Part shown: positions 39,078 to 47,047 of the stretch, piece after piece
How positions within the stretch are numbered: position 1 is the stretch's first letter
How the letters are laid out: each line of letters opens with the position of its first letter
NCBI RefSeq assembly: GCF_002799155.1
Contig: NZ_NERD01000002.1
Coordinates: forward strand, 558,001-622,000
Source of the DNA: Stenotrophomonas maltophilia
GTDB lineage: Bacteria > Pseudomonadota > Gammaproteobacteria > Xanthomonadales > Xanthomonadaceae
Reading direction: 5' to 3'
DNA: 64,000 nucleotides
The notes under the pieces: model-generated
Seen by the model: the letters and a program-made list of their open reading frames with translations, nothing else
What the model was told of the DNA's origin: nothing
The model's database searches: none
Position numbers and translations under genes: made by a program

Positions 39078-40243
39078 ACCTGACCCCGGAAGCGGAAATC
39101 GCGCAGTTCCTGCGCCGCCTGAAGTACATCCTGTTCGCCGGCCTGATCGGCTGGGTGGTGTGGCTGCTGGCGCCGATCCTGACCCCGTTCGTGCTGGCGC
39201 TGGCGCTGGCCTGGCTGGGCGATCCGCTGGTGGACCGCATCGAGGCCACCGGCCGCTCGCGCATGACCGGCGTGGTGCTGGTGTTCGCGGCGATGGTGCT
39301 GGTGATCGTGGCGCTGCTGCTGGTGCTGGTGCCGATGATCGAGCGCCAGATCACCACCCTGATTGCGGTCGCGCCGCAGGCACAGGCGTGGCTGATGGAA
39401 AAGGGCATTCCCTGGTTCGAGCAGAAGACCGGCCTGGAAGTGATGCAGTGGCTGGATCCGGACCGCCTGATCGAATGGGTGCGCAGCCACTGGCAGCAGG
39501 CCGGCGGCTTCGCCACCACGTTCATGGGCTACGTCTCGCGCTCGGGCTTTGCGATGGTGACCTGGGTGGTCAACATCCTGCTGCTGCCGATCCTGGCGTT
39601 CTACTTCCTGCGCGACTGGGACAAGCTGGTCGAGCGGGTCGCGTCGGTAATCCCGCGCAACCAGATCGGCACCATCAGCGCGCTGGCACGCGAGTCCAAC
39701 GAGGTGCTGGGGGCGTTCATCCGCGGCCAGTTCCTGGTGATGCTGGCGCTGGGCGTGATCTACGCCGGCGGCCTGTCGCTGGTCGGCCTCAAGTTGGGCC
39801 TGCTGATCGGCCTGATTGCCGGCTTGATCAGCTTCATCCCGTACCTGGGCGCGACCACCGGCATCCTGATGGCCATCGTGGCCGCGCTGGTGCAGGCGCA
39901 GGGCTTCGACCTGAAGTTGCTGCTGCTGGTCGGCGTGGTGTTCACCGTGGGCCAGCTGCTGGAAAGCTACGTGCTGACCCCGCGCATCGTTGGCGACAAG
40001 ATCGGCCTGCACCCGGTAGCGGTGATCTTTGCGGTGATGGCCGGCGGCCAGCTGTTCGGCTTCCTCGGCATGCTGCTGGCGCTGCCGGTGGCGGCGGTGA
40101 CCAACGTGCTGCTGCGCTATGCCCACCAACGTTACCGCCAGAGCGAGCTGTACGTGGGCGAGAAGCCGGCGATCGTGCTTGATGGCGTGGTCGACGCTCC
40201 CCATATCATCGTTCCGGACGACAAGGGCCCCGACCTGAAGTGA
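39074..40243 (+). CDS. PerM/AI-2E family membrane transporter
   Basis: This 389-residue protein has about eight transmembrane helices and the AI-2E/PerM family pattern: a paired helix start (YILFAGLIGWVVWLLAP), a long periplasmic segment (about 95-150), FYFLRDWDKLVERV, and the C-terminal LGATTGILMAIVAAL region. These proteins are permeases of uncertain substrate. It is coupled to DUF2066 upstream and to hda downstream. Confidence 0.9.
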   Translation: MNLTPEAEIAQFLRRLKYILFAGLIGWVVWLLAPILTPFVLALALAWLGDPLVDRIEATGRSRMTGVVLVFAAMVLVIVALLLVLVPMIERQITTLIAVAPQAQAWLMEKGIPWFEQKTGLEVMQWLDPDRLIEWVRSHWQQAGGFATTFMGYVSRSGFAMVTWVVNILLLPILAFYFLRDWDKLVERVASVIPRNQIGTISALARESNEVLGAFIRGQFLVMLALGVIYAGGLSLVGLKLGLLIGLIAGLISFIPYLGATTGILMAIVAALVQAQGFDLKLLLLVGVVFTVGQLLESYVLTPRIVGDKIGLHPVAVIFAVMAGGQLFGFLGMLLALPVAAVTNVLLRYAHQRYRQSELYVGEKPAIVLDGVVDAPHIIVPDDKGPDLK

Positions 40244-40950
40244 TGGGTGTGCCGCAACTGCCGCTGGCCCTGCATTATCCGCGGGACCAGCGCCTGGAAA
40301 CCTTCATCGGCGCGCCGGACGGCGCGCTGGCGCAGTTGCGTGCGATCGCGGTCGGCGCCAGCCACGATTGGGTCTACCTGGAAGGTGCGGCGGGCACGGG
40401 CAAGACCCACCAGGCGCTGGCGATGTGCTCCAGCGCCGAGCAGGCCGGGCGACTGCCAACCTACGTGCCGCTGGCCAGTGCCGCCGGCCGGGTGCGCGCG
40501 GCGCTGGACGGGCTGGAAGCGCGCGAACTGGTGGCGCTGGACGGCCTGGACGAGGTCGCCGGCAACCGCGAGGACGAAATCGCGCTGTTCGATTTCCACA
40601 ACCGGGCACGCGCTGCGGGCGTGACCGTGCTCTACACGGCACAGAAGGCGCCGGGCGAACTGGGTCTGGTGCTGCCGGACCTGCGCTCGCGGCTGGGCCA
40701 GTGCGTGCGCGTGCAGCTGCAGCCACTGGATGAGGAAGGGCGAGCAGCAGTGCTGCGCGAGCGCGCGCTGCGCCGCGGCCTGGCGATCGACGAGGCGGCC
40801 ATCGAGTGGCTGCTGTCGCACACCGGTCGTGAACTGGGTGGATTGATCACCCTGCTTGACTGGCTGGACCGCGAATCGCTGGCGGCGAAGCGGCGGATCA
40901 CCGTGCCGTTCCTGCGCCAGGTGCTGGAAGAAGGCCGGCCCCGCTACTGA
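40243..40950 (+). CDS. hda: DnaA regulatory inactivator Hda
   Basis: This 235-residue AAA+ DnaA homologue stimulates ATP hydrolysis by DnaA after replication starts. The N-terminal beta-clamp-binding motif QLPLAL is at residues 5-10, followed by Walker A GAAGTGKTHQA and Walker B ELVALDGLDEVAG. A C-terminal DNA-binding domain IV is absent, which separates Hda from DnaA. I choose the ATG at 40243, which overlaps the perM stop (TGATG); a GTG three bases upstream is also in frame. Confidence 0.95.
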   Translation: MGVPQLPLALHYPRDQRLETFIGAPDGALAQLRAIAVGASHDWVYLEGAAGTGKTHQALAMCSSAEQAGRLPTYVPLASAAGRVRAALDGLEARELVALDGLDEVAGNREDEIALFDFHNRARAAGVTVLYTAQKAPGELGLVLPDLRSRLGQCVRVQLQPLDEEGRAAVLRERALRRGLAIDEAAIEWLLSHTGRELGGLITLLDWLDRESLAAKRRITVPFLRQVLEEGRPRY

Positions 40951-41036
40951 GGTTGGGATGTTTCTTTGCAGGGCTGCTGCCCTGCACCCGCTGCAAGCCA
41001 GAGCAACGTCAAAATCAAGTGCTGGCTTCCTGGGGG

Positions 41037-41140
41037 AGGCGGGGTGGCTCAGGTTGCGGGGGACGGCGCAAGTACGTCCATGTAGCCTCGGTCGCGCCAT
41101 CCATGGCGCTCACGCCCCCGCAACCTGAGCCACCCCGCCT
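41037..41140 (-). repeat. Structured element A: 26-bp stem with 52-nt loop
   Basis: Arms 41037-41062 and 41115-41140 match in 26 of 26 positions (outer end AGGCGGGGTGGCTC). The 52-nt loop, read on the minus strand, folds into GCGCC-ATGGAT-GGCGC and TAC-ATGGAC-GTA. The element is the reverse-oriented relative of the one at 41303-41406. The remainder of the 40951-41445 gap holds no gene. Confidence 0.85.
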
Positions 41141-41200
41141 TCGACAGTTGGCCGGTGGCCTTGGGATTGACCTTGGATCAGATGTGCTCCGTGCTTGGTA

Positions 41201-41221
41201 GGTGTCGACCTTGGTCGACAC
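41201..41221. repeat. REP palindrome GTGTCGACC family
   Basis: GGTGTCGACC-TT-GGTCGACAC forms a short perfect palindrome. It lies between structured elements A and B and is headed GTAG, like SMAG units. A pyrimidine-rich stretch (41254-41275) follows it. Confidence 0.8.
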
Positions 41222-41302
41222 AGACGAGCGAGCGCAGCGAAGCGGTCCGCTTCTGCTTTTCTTTTTCTTTTCCGTGGCTGGACGCACACGGAAACTGTCA
41301 GA

Positions 41303-41406
41303 GGCCGGGCGGGGTGGGTTCGAGGGGGTGTCCGCGGCATGGATGCCGCGGCCAAGCCCCCATGGATGGGTTCACGGCGTCCCCCGCGAACCCACCTCGC
41401 CCGGCC
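41303..41406 (+). repeat. Structured element B: 26-bp stem with 52-nt loop
   Basis: Arms 41303-41328 and 41381-41406 match in 24 of 26 positions (outer end GGCCGGGCGGGG). The 52-nt loop aligns without gaps to the reverse complement of the element A loop and folds as GCGGC-ATGGAT-GCCGC and CCC-ATGGAT-GGG. Differences from element A in the stems are compensatory. It ends 40 nt before the murU stop. Confidence 0.85.
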
Positions 41407-41445
41407 AAGCACGGCTTTTGATTTGAGCGACCCGCCACGAGGGGC

Positions 41446-42156
41446 TCAGCCGTTCGCCGCCAACTCCGCATCCAGCGCGCGCAGGCGATCCACCGTCCCG
41501 ACGTCGGTCCAGCGCCCACGGTGATGCTGCCCGGTCATCAATCCCTGCACCATGAAATGCTTCTGCAACGGCACCACCGAGAACTTCGGTGGCAGCCGCT
41601 CGCTGCCCGGCGCATCGCCGATCACCGAGCGCCAGTCGGCCACGATCGAAGGACGGTACACGCCGATGCCGGCATAGGTCAGGCACGGCCCCGTGCGGTC
41701 GTGATGCAGCAGGCCCTGTGCGTCCAGCCGGTAGTCACCGTCCGGGTGTTGCGCCGGATTGTCGACCAGCACCAGATGCGCCTGGCCCTGCGGCTCGCGT
41801 GGCAGCGTGGTGAAATCGAAATCGGTCCAGATGTCGCCGTTCACCACCAGGAACGGGGCGTCGCCCAGCACCGGCAGTGCGTTGAGGATGCCACCGCCGG
41901 TTTCCAGCGGGGTCTGTCCTTCGTACAGGAAATGCAGACGCAGGCCCCACTGGCTGCCATCCCCCAACGTTGCCGGGAACTGTTCGGCCAGCCACGCGGT
42001 GTTGACCACCACCTCGCGCACGCCCAGCGCCGCGAGGCGTTCCAGGTGCCAGACGATCAGCGGCTTGCCGGCCACTTCCAGCAGTGGCTTGGGGGTGTGC
42101 AGGGTCAGCGGGCGCATGCGCTCGCCGAGGCCTGCGGCAAAGACCAGTGCTTTCAT
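41446..42156 (-). CDS. murU: N-acetylmuramate alpha-1-phosphate uridylyltransferase
   Basis: This 236-residue nucleotidyltransferase opens MKALVFAAGLGERMRPLT, the sugar-nucleotide pyrophosphorylase motif, and has NGDIWTDFDF as the Asp-containing site. It overlaps amgK by 4 nt. The AmgK-MurU pair turns recycled MurNAc into UDP-MurNAc, a wall-recycling route known from Pseudomonas that bypasses fosfomycin. Length matches MurU rather than GalU. Confidence 0.92.
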   Translation of the reverse strand: MKALVFAAGLGERMRPLTLHTPKPLLEVAGKPLIVWHLERLAALGVREVVVNTAWLAEQFPATLGDGSQWGLRLHFLYEGQTPLETGGGILNALPVLGDAPFLVVNGDIWTDFDFTTLPREPQGQAHLVLVDNPAQHPDGDYRLDAQGLLHHDRTGPCLTYAGIGVYRPSIVADWRSVIGDAPGSERLPPKFSVVPLQKHFMVQGLMTGQHHRGRWTDVGTVDRLRALDAELAANG

Positions 42157-43178
42157 CGGGCCACGCGCATCGGTGCGGCCAGCTCGGCCAGCGCCGGCTT
42201 GATGCGCTCTTCCAGCAGCCGCTGCAGCGGCGCCAGTTCGCGGTAGCGCGGCAGCACTTCATCCAGGTAGGTGATGAAGCGCGGTGCGTCGTCCAGGTAG
42301 TGGCCCTTGTTGTCGCGGTAACGCAGGCGGCAGAACAGGCCGAGGATCTTCACGTGGCGCTGGATGCCCATCCAGTCGGCATCACGCAGGAAGGTGGCGC
42401 GGTCGGGCACCGGCAGGCCGGTGCTGCGTGCGCGCTCGTGGTACTGCGCCAGCCACTCGTCCACGCGCTGCAGCGGCCAGCTCAGGAACGCATCCTTGAA
42501 CAGGCTCACTGCGTCGTAGGCGATCGGGCCGCGCACCAGGTCCTGGAAATCCAGCACGGCAGGGCCATCGTCGACCGGCATCAAGTTGCGCGGCATGTAG
42601 TCGCGGTGGGTCATCAGCTGGGCCTGGCCGAGCGCGTTGTCCATCAAGCGGCGGTGCACCAGCTGCAGGCCTTCAAGCTCGCCACAGTCCAGCTCCAGCT
42701 TCAGATGGCGCTGCAGGAACCATTCGTCGAACAGGCCGGCATCACGCTGCAGCAGCGCTTCGCCGAACTGGCCGAAGTCGGCCGGTACCGGGATCGCCTG
42801 CAGGCGCAGCAGCTGTTCGATCGAGCGACCGAACCATTCATCGGCGTTGCGCTCGTCGAGGATCTTCGCCAGGGTCGGGCCGCCGAGATCTTCCAGCAGC
42901 AGGAAGCCGGCTTCCAGGTCCTGGGCGAGCAGCGCAGGCACGCGCAGGCCGTGGTCGTGCAGCAGGCCGCGCATGCGCAGCCACGGCCGCGGATCTTCCA
43001 GCCCCGGCGGAGCGTCCATCACGATGTGGTTGCCGCGCGTGCCGGTGGTGCGCCAATAGCTGCGCATGCCGGCATCGACCGAGGCGCGTTCGACCACCGC
43101 GTCGGCATCATCAAGCTGGGTACGGGCCCACTGCAGGCGCTGCGCGCTGCGCTGGGGATCGGAAGCGGGTTCGGTCAT
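42153..43178 (-). CDS. amgK: Anomeric MurNAc/GlcNAc kinase AmgK
   Basis: This 341-residue APH-like phosphotransferase carries MTHRDYMPRNLMPV, the Brenner-type HxDxxxxN catalytic loop, and VLDFQDLVRGPIAYD, the DFxD-type metal site. It makes MurNAc-1-phosphate for MurU, the following gene (ATGA overlap). Family members of this size with murU next door are AmgK rather than antibiotic kinases. It is in a recycling pathway that affects beta-lactamase induction in relatives. Confidence 0.92.
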   Translation of the reverse strand: MTEPASDPQRSAQRLQWARTQLDDADAVVERASVDAGMRSYWRTTGTRGNHIVMDAPPGLEDPRPWLRMRGLLHDHGLRVPALLAQDLEAGFLLLEDLGGPTLAKILDERNADEWFGRSIEQLLRLQAIPVPADFGQFGEALLQRDAGLFDEWFLQRHLKLELDCGELEGLQLVHRRLMDNALGQAQLMTHRDYMPRNLMPVDDGPAVLDFQDLVRGPIAYDAVSLFKDAFLSWPLQRVDEWLAQYHERARSTGLPVPDRATFLRDADWMGIQRHVKILGLFCRLRYRDNKGHYLDDAPRFITYLDEVLPRYRELAPLQRLLEERIKPALAELAAPMRVAR

Positions 43179-43241
43179 GCAGGCATATCCGGGCGCGCTG
43201 GGCGCACCAACGTCGGCAACAGGAAGGAAGGGGGAGCGGCG

Positions 43242-43511
43242 TCAGCGGCGACCGCTGAACAGGCGCAGGACGGCAAGAACGGCCACCGCGCCCACCACCG
43301 CACCGAGGAAACCGGCCGGTTCGCCGGGGGCGTACCAGCCCATGTACTGGCCGAACCAGCCGGCCAGCAGGGCACCAAGAATGCCCAGCACGATGGTCAG
43401 CAGGCAGCCCATGCGGTTGTTGCCGGGCATGAAGAAACGCCCGAGCAGGCCGACAAAGAAGCCAACCAGCAGGATGTACAGCCAGCTGCTGCTGCCGAAC
43501 AGACCATTCAT
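43242..43511 (-). CDS. GlsB/YeaQ/YmgE-family stress membrane protein
   Basis: This 89-residue protein has three hydrophobic segments with glycine-rich packing (LVGFFVGLLGRFFMPG, MGCLLTIVLGILGALLAGWFG, GFLGAVVGAVAVLAVLRLF), the transglycosylase-associated YeaQ/GlsB pattern. The ATG at 43511 gives the normal size. Members are induced by stress in several bacteria, with unknown mechanism. It stands alone between the amgK start and the dipeptidase. Confidence 0.88.
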   Translation of the reverse strand: MNGLFGSSSWLYILLVGFFVGLLGRFFMPGNNRMGCLLTIVLGILGALLAGWFGQYMGWYAPGEPAGFLGAVVGAVAVLAVLRLFSGRR

Positions 43512-43580
43512 GCGCGCGGATTCCGCTTGAGTGTGGACGCAGCCTAGCAAGGCCAGGCTGCGTCCGTCACGGGTGCCGGA

Positions 43581-45074
43581 TCAGCAGCAGCCGTGGTCGC
43601 CGTGGCGGGTGCCGCTGTCGGCAGCCACCGGCGAACCGCTGGTCTCGCCGCGCAGGCTGGCGGCGTAGTGCTCGCTGATCACCTTGGACACACAGGCGGT
43701 GACCTTCTTGCCCATCGGGATGTGCAGGAACTCGTTCGGGCCATGCGCATTGGAATGCGGGCCGAGCACGCCGGTGATCATGAACTGCGCACCCGGGAAC
43801 TTCTCACCCAGCATGCCCATGAACGGGATCGAGCCGCCTTCACCCATGTACATGGCCGGCTTGCCGAAGAAGGCCTGGCTGGCGTCGTCGATGGCCTGGG
43901 TCAGCCACGGCGCCATGGCCGGGGCGTTCCAGCCAGTGGAGGCCTTTTCCAGGTCCAGGGTGACGTGGGCGCCGTTCGGCGGATCGCGCAGCAGCGCTTC
44001 CTTCAGCAGTTCGCCGCAGGTCTTGCCGTCGGCGGTCGGCGGCAGGCGCAGCGACAGCTTCACCGAGGTCTGCGGGCGCAGCACGTTGCCCGCCGATTCC
44101 AGCGCCGGCATGCCACCCACGCCGGTGACCGACAGCGCCGGGCGCCAGGTGCGGTTGAGCACCAGTTCGGTCAGGTCCTCGTTCATCGGGCGCAGGCCGT
44201 CGACCATCGGGAACTTCTCGAAGATCTCGGTATCGACCACTTCGGCGGCACGCTTGGCCTGTTCCTGGCGCTCGGCCGGGATCTCAACGTTCATGCCGTC
44301 GATCAGGATGCGGCCGGTGTCCTGGTCCTCGATGCGCGACAGCAGCTGGCGCAGCAGGCGGAAGCTGGACGGCACCACGCCGGACGCATCACCGGAGTGC
44401 ACGCCTTCGTTGAGCACCTTCACGGTGAAGTTGCCGCCGGTCAGGCCGCGCAGCGAGGTGGTGCACCACAGCTGGTCGTAGTTGGCGCAGCCCGAATCCA
44501 GGCAGACCACCAGCGACGGCTTGCCGATGCGGTCGGCCAGGTGATCGACGTAGGCCGGCAGGTCATAGCTGCCCGACTCTTCACAGGCTTCGATCAGCAC
44601 CACGCAGCGGGCGTGCGGCAGGCCCTGGGCCTGCAGCGCCAGTACTGCGGCCAGCGAGCCGAAGATGGCGTAGCCGTCGTCCGCACCGCCGCGGCCGTAC
44701 AGCTTGTCGCCGCGCAGGACCGGGGTCCACGGGCCGAGGTCGTCATCCCAGCCGGTCATTTCCGGCTGCTTGTCGAGGTGGCCGTAGAGCAGGATGGTGT
44801 CGTCGCCGGTCTCGGCGCCGGTGGCGGGAATTTCCAGGAAGATCAGCGGGGTACGGCCTTCCAGGCGCACCACTTCAACCTTCAGGCCGGGCAGTTCCTG
44901 GGCCTTGGCCCAGTTCTCCATCAGGGTGACCGCCTGTTCCATGTAGCCGTTCTGCACCCAATTGGCGTCGAACATCGGCGACTTGTTGGGAATGCGGATG
45001 TAGTCGACCAACTGCGGGACGATTTCGCTGTCCCACTTGTCATTGACGAATTGGCCGAGCTTGGCGCTGTCCAT
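43581..45074 (-). CDS. M20 family dipeptidase
   Basis: This 497-residue metallopeptidase has the M20 zinc sites: YGHLDKQPEM (His/Asp), GRGGADDGYA, EACEESGS (catalytic Glu) and the C-terminal HSNAHGPNEFLH. It has no signal peptide, so it is cytoplasmic. The start at 45074 follows GGAG by 6 nt. The C-terminus ends SGTRHGDHGCC, an extra metal-binding-like tail beyond the catalytic domain. Substrate is likely a dipeptide; which is unknown. Confidence 0.92.
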   Translation of the reverse strand: MDSAKLGQFVNDKWDSEIVPQLVDYIRIPNKSPMFDANWVQNGYMEQAVTLMENWAKAQELPGLKVEVVRLEGRTPLIFLEIPATGAETGDDTILLYGHLDKQPEMTGWDDDLGPWTPVLRGDKLYGRGGADDGYAIFGSLAAVLALQAQGLPHARCVVLIEACEESGSYDLPAYVDHLADRIGKPSLVVCLDSGCANYDQLWCTTSLRGLTGGNFTVKVLNEGVHSGDASGVVPSSFRLLRQLLSRIEDQDTGRILIDGMNVEIPAERQEQAKRAAEVVDTEIFEKFPMVDGLRPMNEDLTELVLNRTWRPALSVTGVGGMPALESAGNVLRPQTSVKLSLRLPPTADGKTCGELLKEALLRDPPNGAHVTLDLEKASTGWNAPAMAPWLTQAIDDASQAFFGKPAMYMGEGGSIPFMGMLGEKFPGAQFMITGVLGPHSNAHGPNEFLHIPMGKKVTACVSKVISEHYAASLRGETSGSPVAADSGTRHGDHGCC

Positions 45075-45125
45075 CTGAAACTCCGGTTGCATGGGCTGAT
45101 CCGCGCATTCTACGCCTGTGCCGAG

Positions 45126-45143
45126 GGTAGGGTTTTTCCTACA
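45126..45143. promoter_or_regulatory. GacA-box-like inverted repeat
   Basis: GGTAGG-GTTTTT-CCTACA, read on the other strand TGTAGG-N6-CCTACC, resembles the TGTAAG-N6-CTTACA site of GacA-type regulators. It lies 130 nt upstream of the ComEA-like gene and about 460 nt upstream of the GGA-rich RNA candidate. The match is partial. Confidence 0.35.
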
Positions 45144-45273
45144 TCACGTCGGGTATTTGGCTGGCTTACGGAAATCCGGGAAACCGATAGGCTGTGCACA
45201 TGTGGTGACGGACACTGTTCCTACCGACGGGATCGCCGGTCGGGGCGACCAGAATCACAGGGAGATACACGTC

Positions 45274-45600
45274 GTGCCTTGGTTTGTCGTGTTGAGGGCA
45301 CTGGTGCTGGTAGTGGGGATCGCTGGGGCGCATGCCGCCGAACCGATCGACATCAACCGCGCCGATGCCCAGGCGCTGCAGCAGGGATTGACGATGGTCG
45401 GAGCCACCAAGGCCGAGGCGATCGTCGAGCACCGGCGCAGACACGGCCCGTTTCATCGCGTCGAGGACCTGACGCAGGTGAAGGGGATAGGGAAAGCGAT
45501 CGTCGAACGGAATCGACAGCGGATCACCGTAGGCAACAGGTTGTTGCCGGCGGATCCGGTACCCGGATCGGTACCGGTGCGGACCGTACCCAGGCGCTGA
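45274..45600 (+). CDS. ComEA-like helix-hairpin-helix protein
   Basis: This 108-residue secreted protein begins VPWFVVLRALVLVVGIAGAHA, a signal sequence, followed by IDINRADAQALQQGL and VKGIGKAIVERN, the two hairpins of a ComEA DNA-binding domain. The GTG at 45274 has a GGGAGA site 8 nt upstream; the frame upstream to 45118 lacks one. In relatives such proteins bind incoming DNA in the periplasm. The last 15 residues are Pro/Val-rich. The GGA-rich RNA region begins right at its stop. Confidence 0.88.
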   Translation: MPWFVVLRALVLVVGIAGAHAAEPIDINRADAQALQQGLTMVGATKAEAIVEHRRRHGPFHRVEDLTQVKGIGKAIVERNRQRITVGNRLLPADPVPGSVPVRTVPRR

Positions 45601-45875
45601 CAGCAGGAATCGTCGGAACCGGCAGGAGGCTGGTTCACCGGTTACGGACAGGAAGGCCGTGACCACCGACCGCCGCAGGACGCGGCACCAATCACCAGGA
45701 TGGTGGCATCACAGACCTGTGGAAGGGGCTGAGATACAAACAGGACAGACGCGGCCGCGTGCAGGATGCAACGCTACCCCCACAGCGCAGGATGCGAGGG
45801 GGCGGCAGCAGGCCGACAAGGACGTAACGATTGCCCGGTACGACACATGGCTGTGTCGCCGGGCAGTTTCATTTC
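45601..45875 (+). ncRNA. Candidate CsrB/RsmX-type sRNA with repeated GGA loops
   Basis: The 351-nt gap 45601-45951 has no open frame with coding character. Its first 232 nt hold 12 GGA motifs, nine as AGGA. Six lie in hairpin loops: AACCGGC-AGGAG-GCTGGTT (45617-45635), an 8-bp stem with loop ACAGGAAGG (45640-45664), GCCGC-AGGAC-GCGGC (45672-45686), CACC-AGGAT-GGTG (45693-45705), a GCGTGC-AGGAT stem (45757-45774) and CGC-AGGAT-GCG inside CCCCC/GGGGG (45777-45802). A 13-bp hairpin (45833-45864) followed by GTTTCATTT looks like the end. RsmA/CsrA binds such GGA loops. No promoter is convincing, so the 5' end is approximate. Confidence 0.62.
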
Positions 45876-45951
45876 CGCCACCCGGTTTTGCCGCGGCCAC
45901 CACGGGCCGATGGTGTACGGTGGCCGCTCCGCATGGAAAGGACGCCGCTGG

Positions 45952-47031
45952 ATGCTTCCGCACCGCACTACCACCCTGATGCTCGCCCTTGCACTGGCGC
46001 TGCCGCTGCCGGCCCATGCCGCTGCGCCGGCGTCGGCTGCCAAGCCCGCTGCCGCCAGCACCGCCGAGGTACGCGGGCCGACCGACCTGAAGCCGGGCGA
46101 GTACCTGTGGCATCCGGAAATCTCACCGACCGGGCCGATCGTGCTGGTGGTCAGCCTCGATGAGCAGCGCGCCTACGTGTATCGCAACGGCATTGCCATC
46201 GGCCTGACTACGATCAGTTCGGGCAAGGCCGGGCACGAGACGCCGACCGGGGTGTTCACCATCCTGCAGAAAGACAAGGACCACAAGTCCAACCTCTACA
46301 ACAGCGCGCCGATGCCCTACATGCAGCGGTTGACCTGGGACGGTATCGCCCTGCATGGCGGCAGCCTGCCCGGCCACCCCGCCTCGCATGGCTGCGTGCG
46401 CCTGCCGGAGGCCTTCGCGCAGAAGCTGTTCAGCGAAACCCAGCGCGGCGATACCGTGGTCGTCGCCGATGCCAAGAGTTCGCCGATGACCCTGGCCTAT
46501 CCGTCGGTGCTGGCACCGGTCAATGCACGCGGCCAGGCCCTGCCGGAGGCCGAGGGCGGGGCGCCGGCGCAGGCCTGGTGGGACGGCAGTGCGGCGCCGG
46601 CCGGGCAGGTCGGCATCCTGGTCAGCCTGCACGACCAGCGCCTGTATGTGCTGCGCGATGGCGTGATGATCGGCGAGTCGCCGCTGAAGGCCGACGCCCT
46701 GCCGGCGTTCCAGGGCACCACCCTGTTCGTGATGGGGCAGGGCTACAGCGATACGCCCAGCCCGCTGGACGTGAGCCAGCGCCTGCACCAGTGGACGGCC
46801 TATCCGCTGCTGGGCCAGGACCGTGCCCAGGCCACCCCGGATCTGCTGGCCACGCCCTCGCTGCCGATGGCGCTGCCGGCCGATTTCGCCCGCCAGCTGT
46901 ACCAGGTGCTGGTGCCGGGCACGACCCTGCTGGTCACCTCGCTGCCGGCGGTCCGCCCAAGCCCGGCTGAATCCGGGATGCAGCCGGTCTTGGAATCCGA
47001 GCCGCCAGGGTCCACCCTCAAGGGCAACTGA
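45952..47031 (+). CDS. L,D-transpeptidase, YkuD type (LdtA-like)
   Basis: This 359-residue protein has a signal peptide (MLPHRTTTLMLALALALPLPAHA) and a YkuD domain (residues about 60-175) with His135 in IALHGGSLPG and the catalytic SHGCVRL, Cys148. It cross-links peptidoglycan by 3-3 bonds or attaches proteins. The C-terminal half (about 205-350) looks like a degenerate repeat of the fold: GILVSLHDQRLYVLRDGV echoes VLVVSLDEQRAYVYRNGI but lacks the Cys motif. Start at 45952; AAGGA lies 10 nt upstream. Confidence 0.92.
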   Translation: MLPHRTTTLMLALALALPLPAHAAAPASAAKPAAASTAEVRGPTDLKPGEYLWHPEISPTGPIVLVVSLDEQRAYVYRNGIAIGLTTISSGKAGHETPTGVFTILQKDKDHKSNLYNSAPMPYMQRLTWDGIALHGGSLPGHPASHGCVRLPEAFAQKLFSETQRGDTVVVADAKSSPMTLAYPSVLAPVNARGQALPEAEGGAPAQAWWDGSAAPAGQVGILVSLHDQRLYVLRDGVMIGESPLKADALPAFQGTTLFVMGQGYSDTPSPLDVSQRLHQWTAYPLLGQDRAQATPDLLATPSLPMALPADFARQLYQVLVPGTTLLVTSLPAVRPSPAESGMQPVLESEPPGSTLKGN

Positions 47032-47047
47032 CGCCCTCGTTGTGCCC

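Noticed and set aside
41141..41300. Rho-independent terminator made by the pyrimidine-rich tract between structured elements
   Set aside because: The T-rich stretch is not directly preceded by a stem on the right strand for hda or murU.
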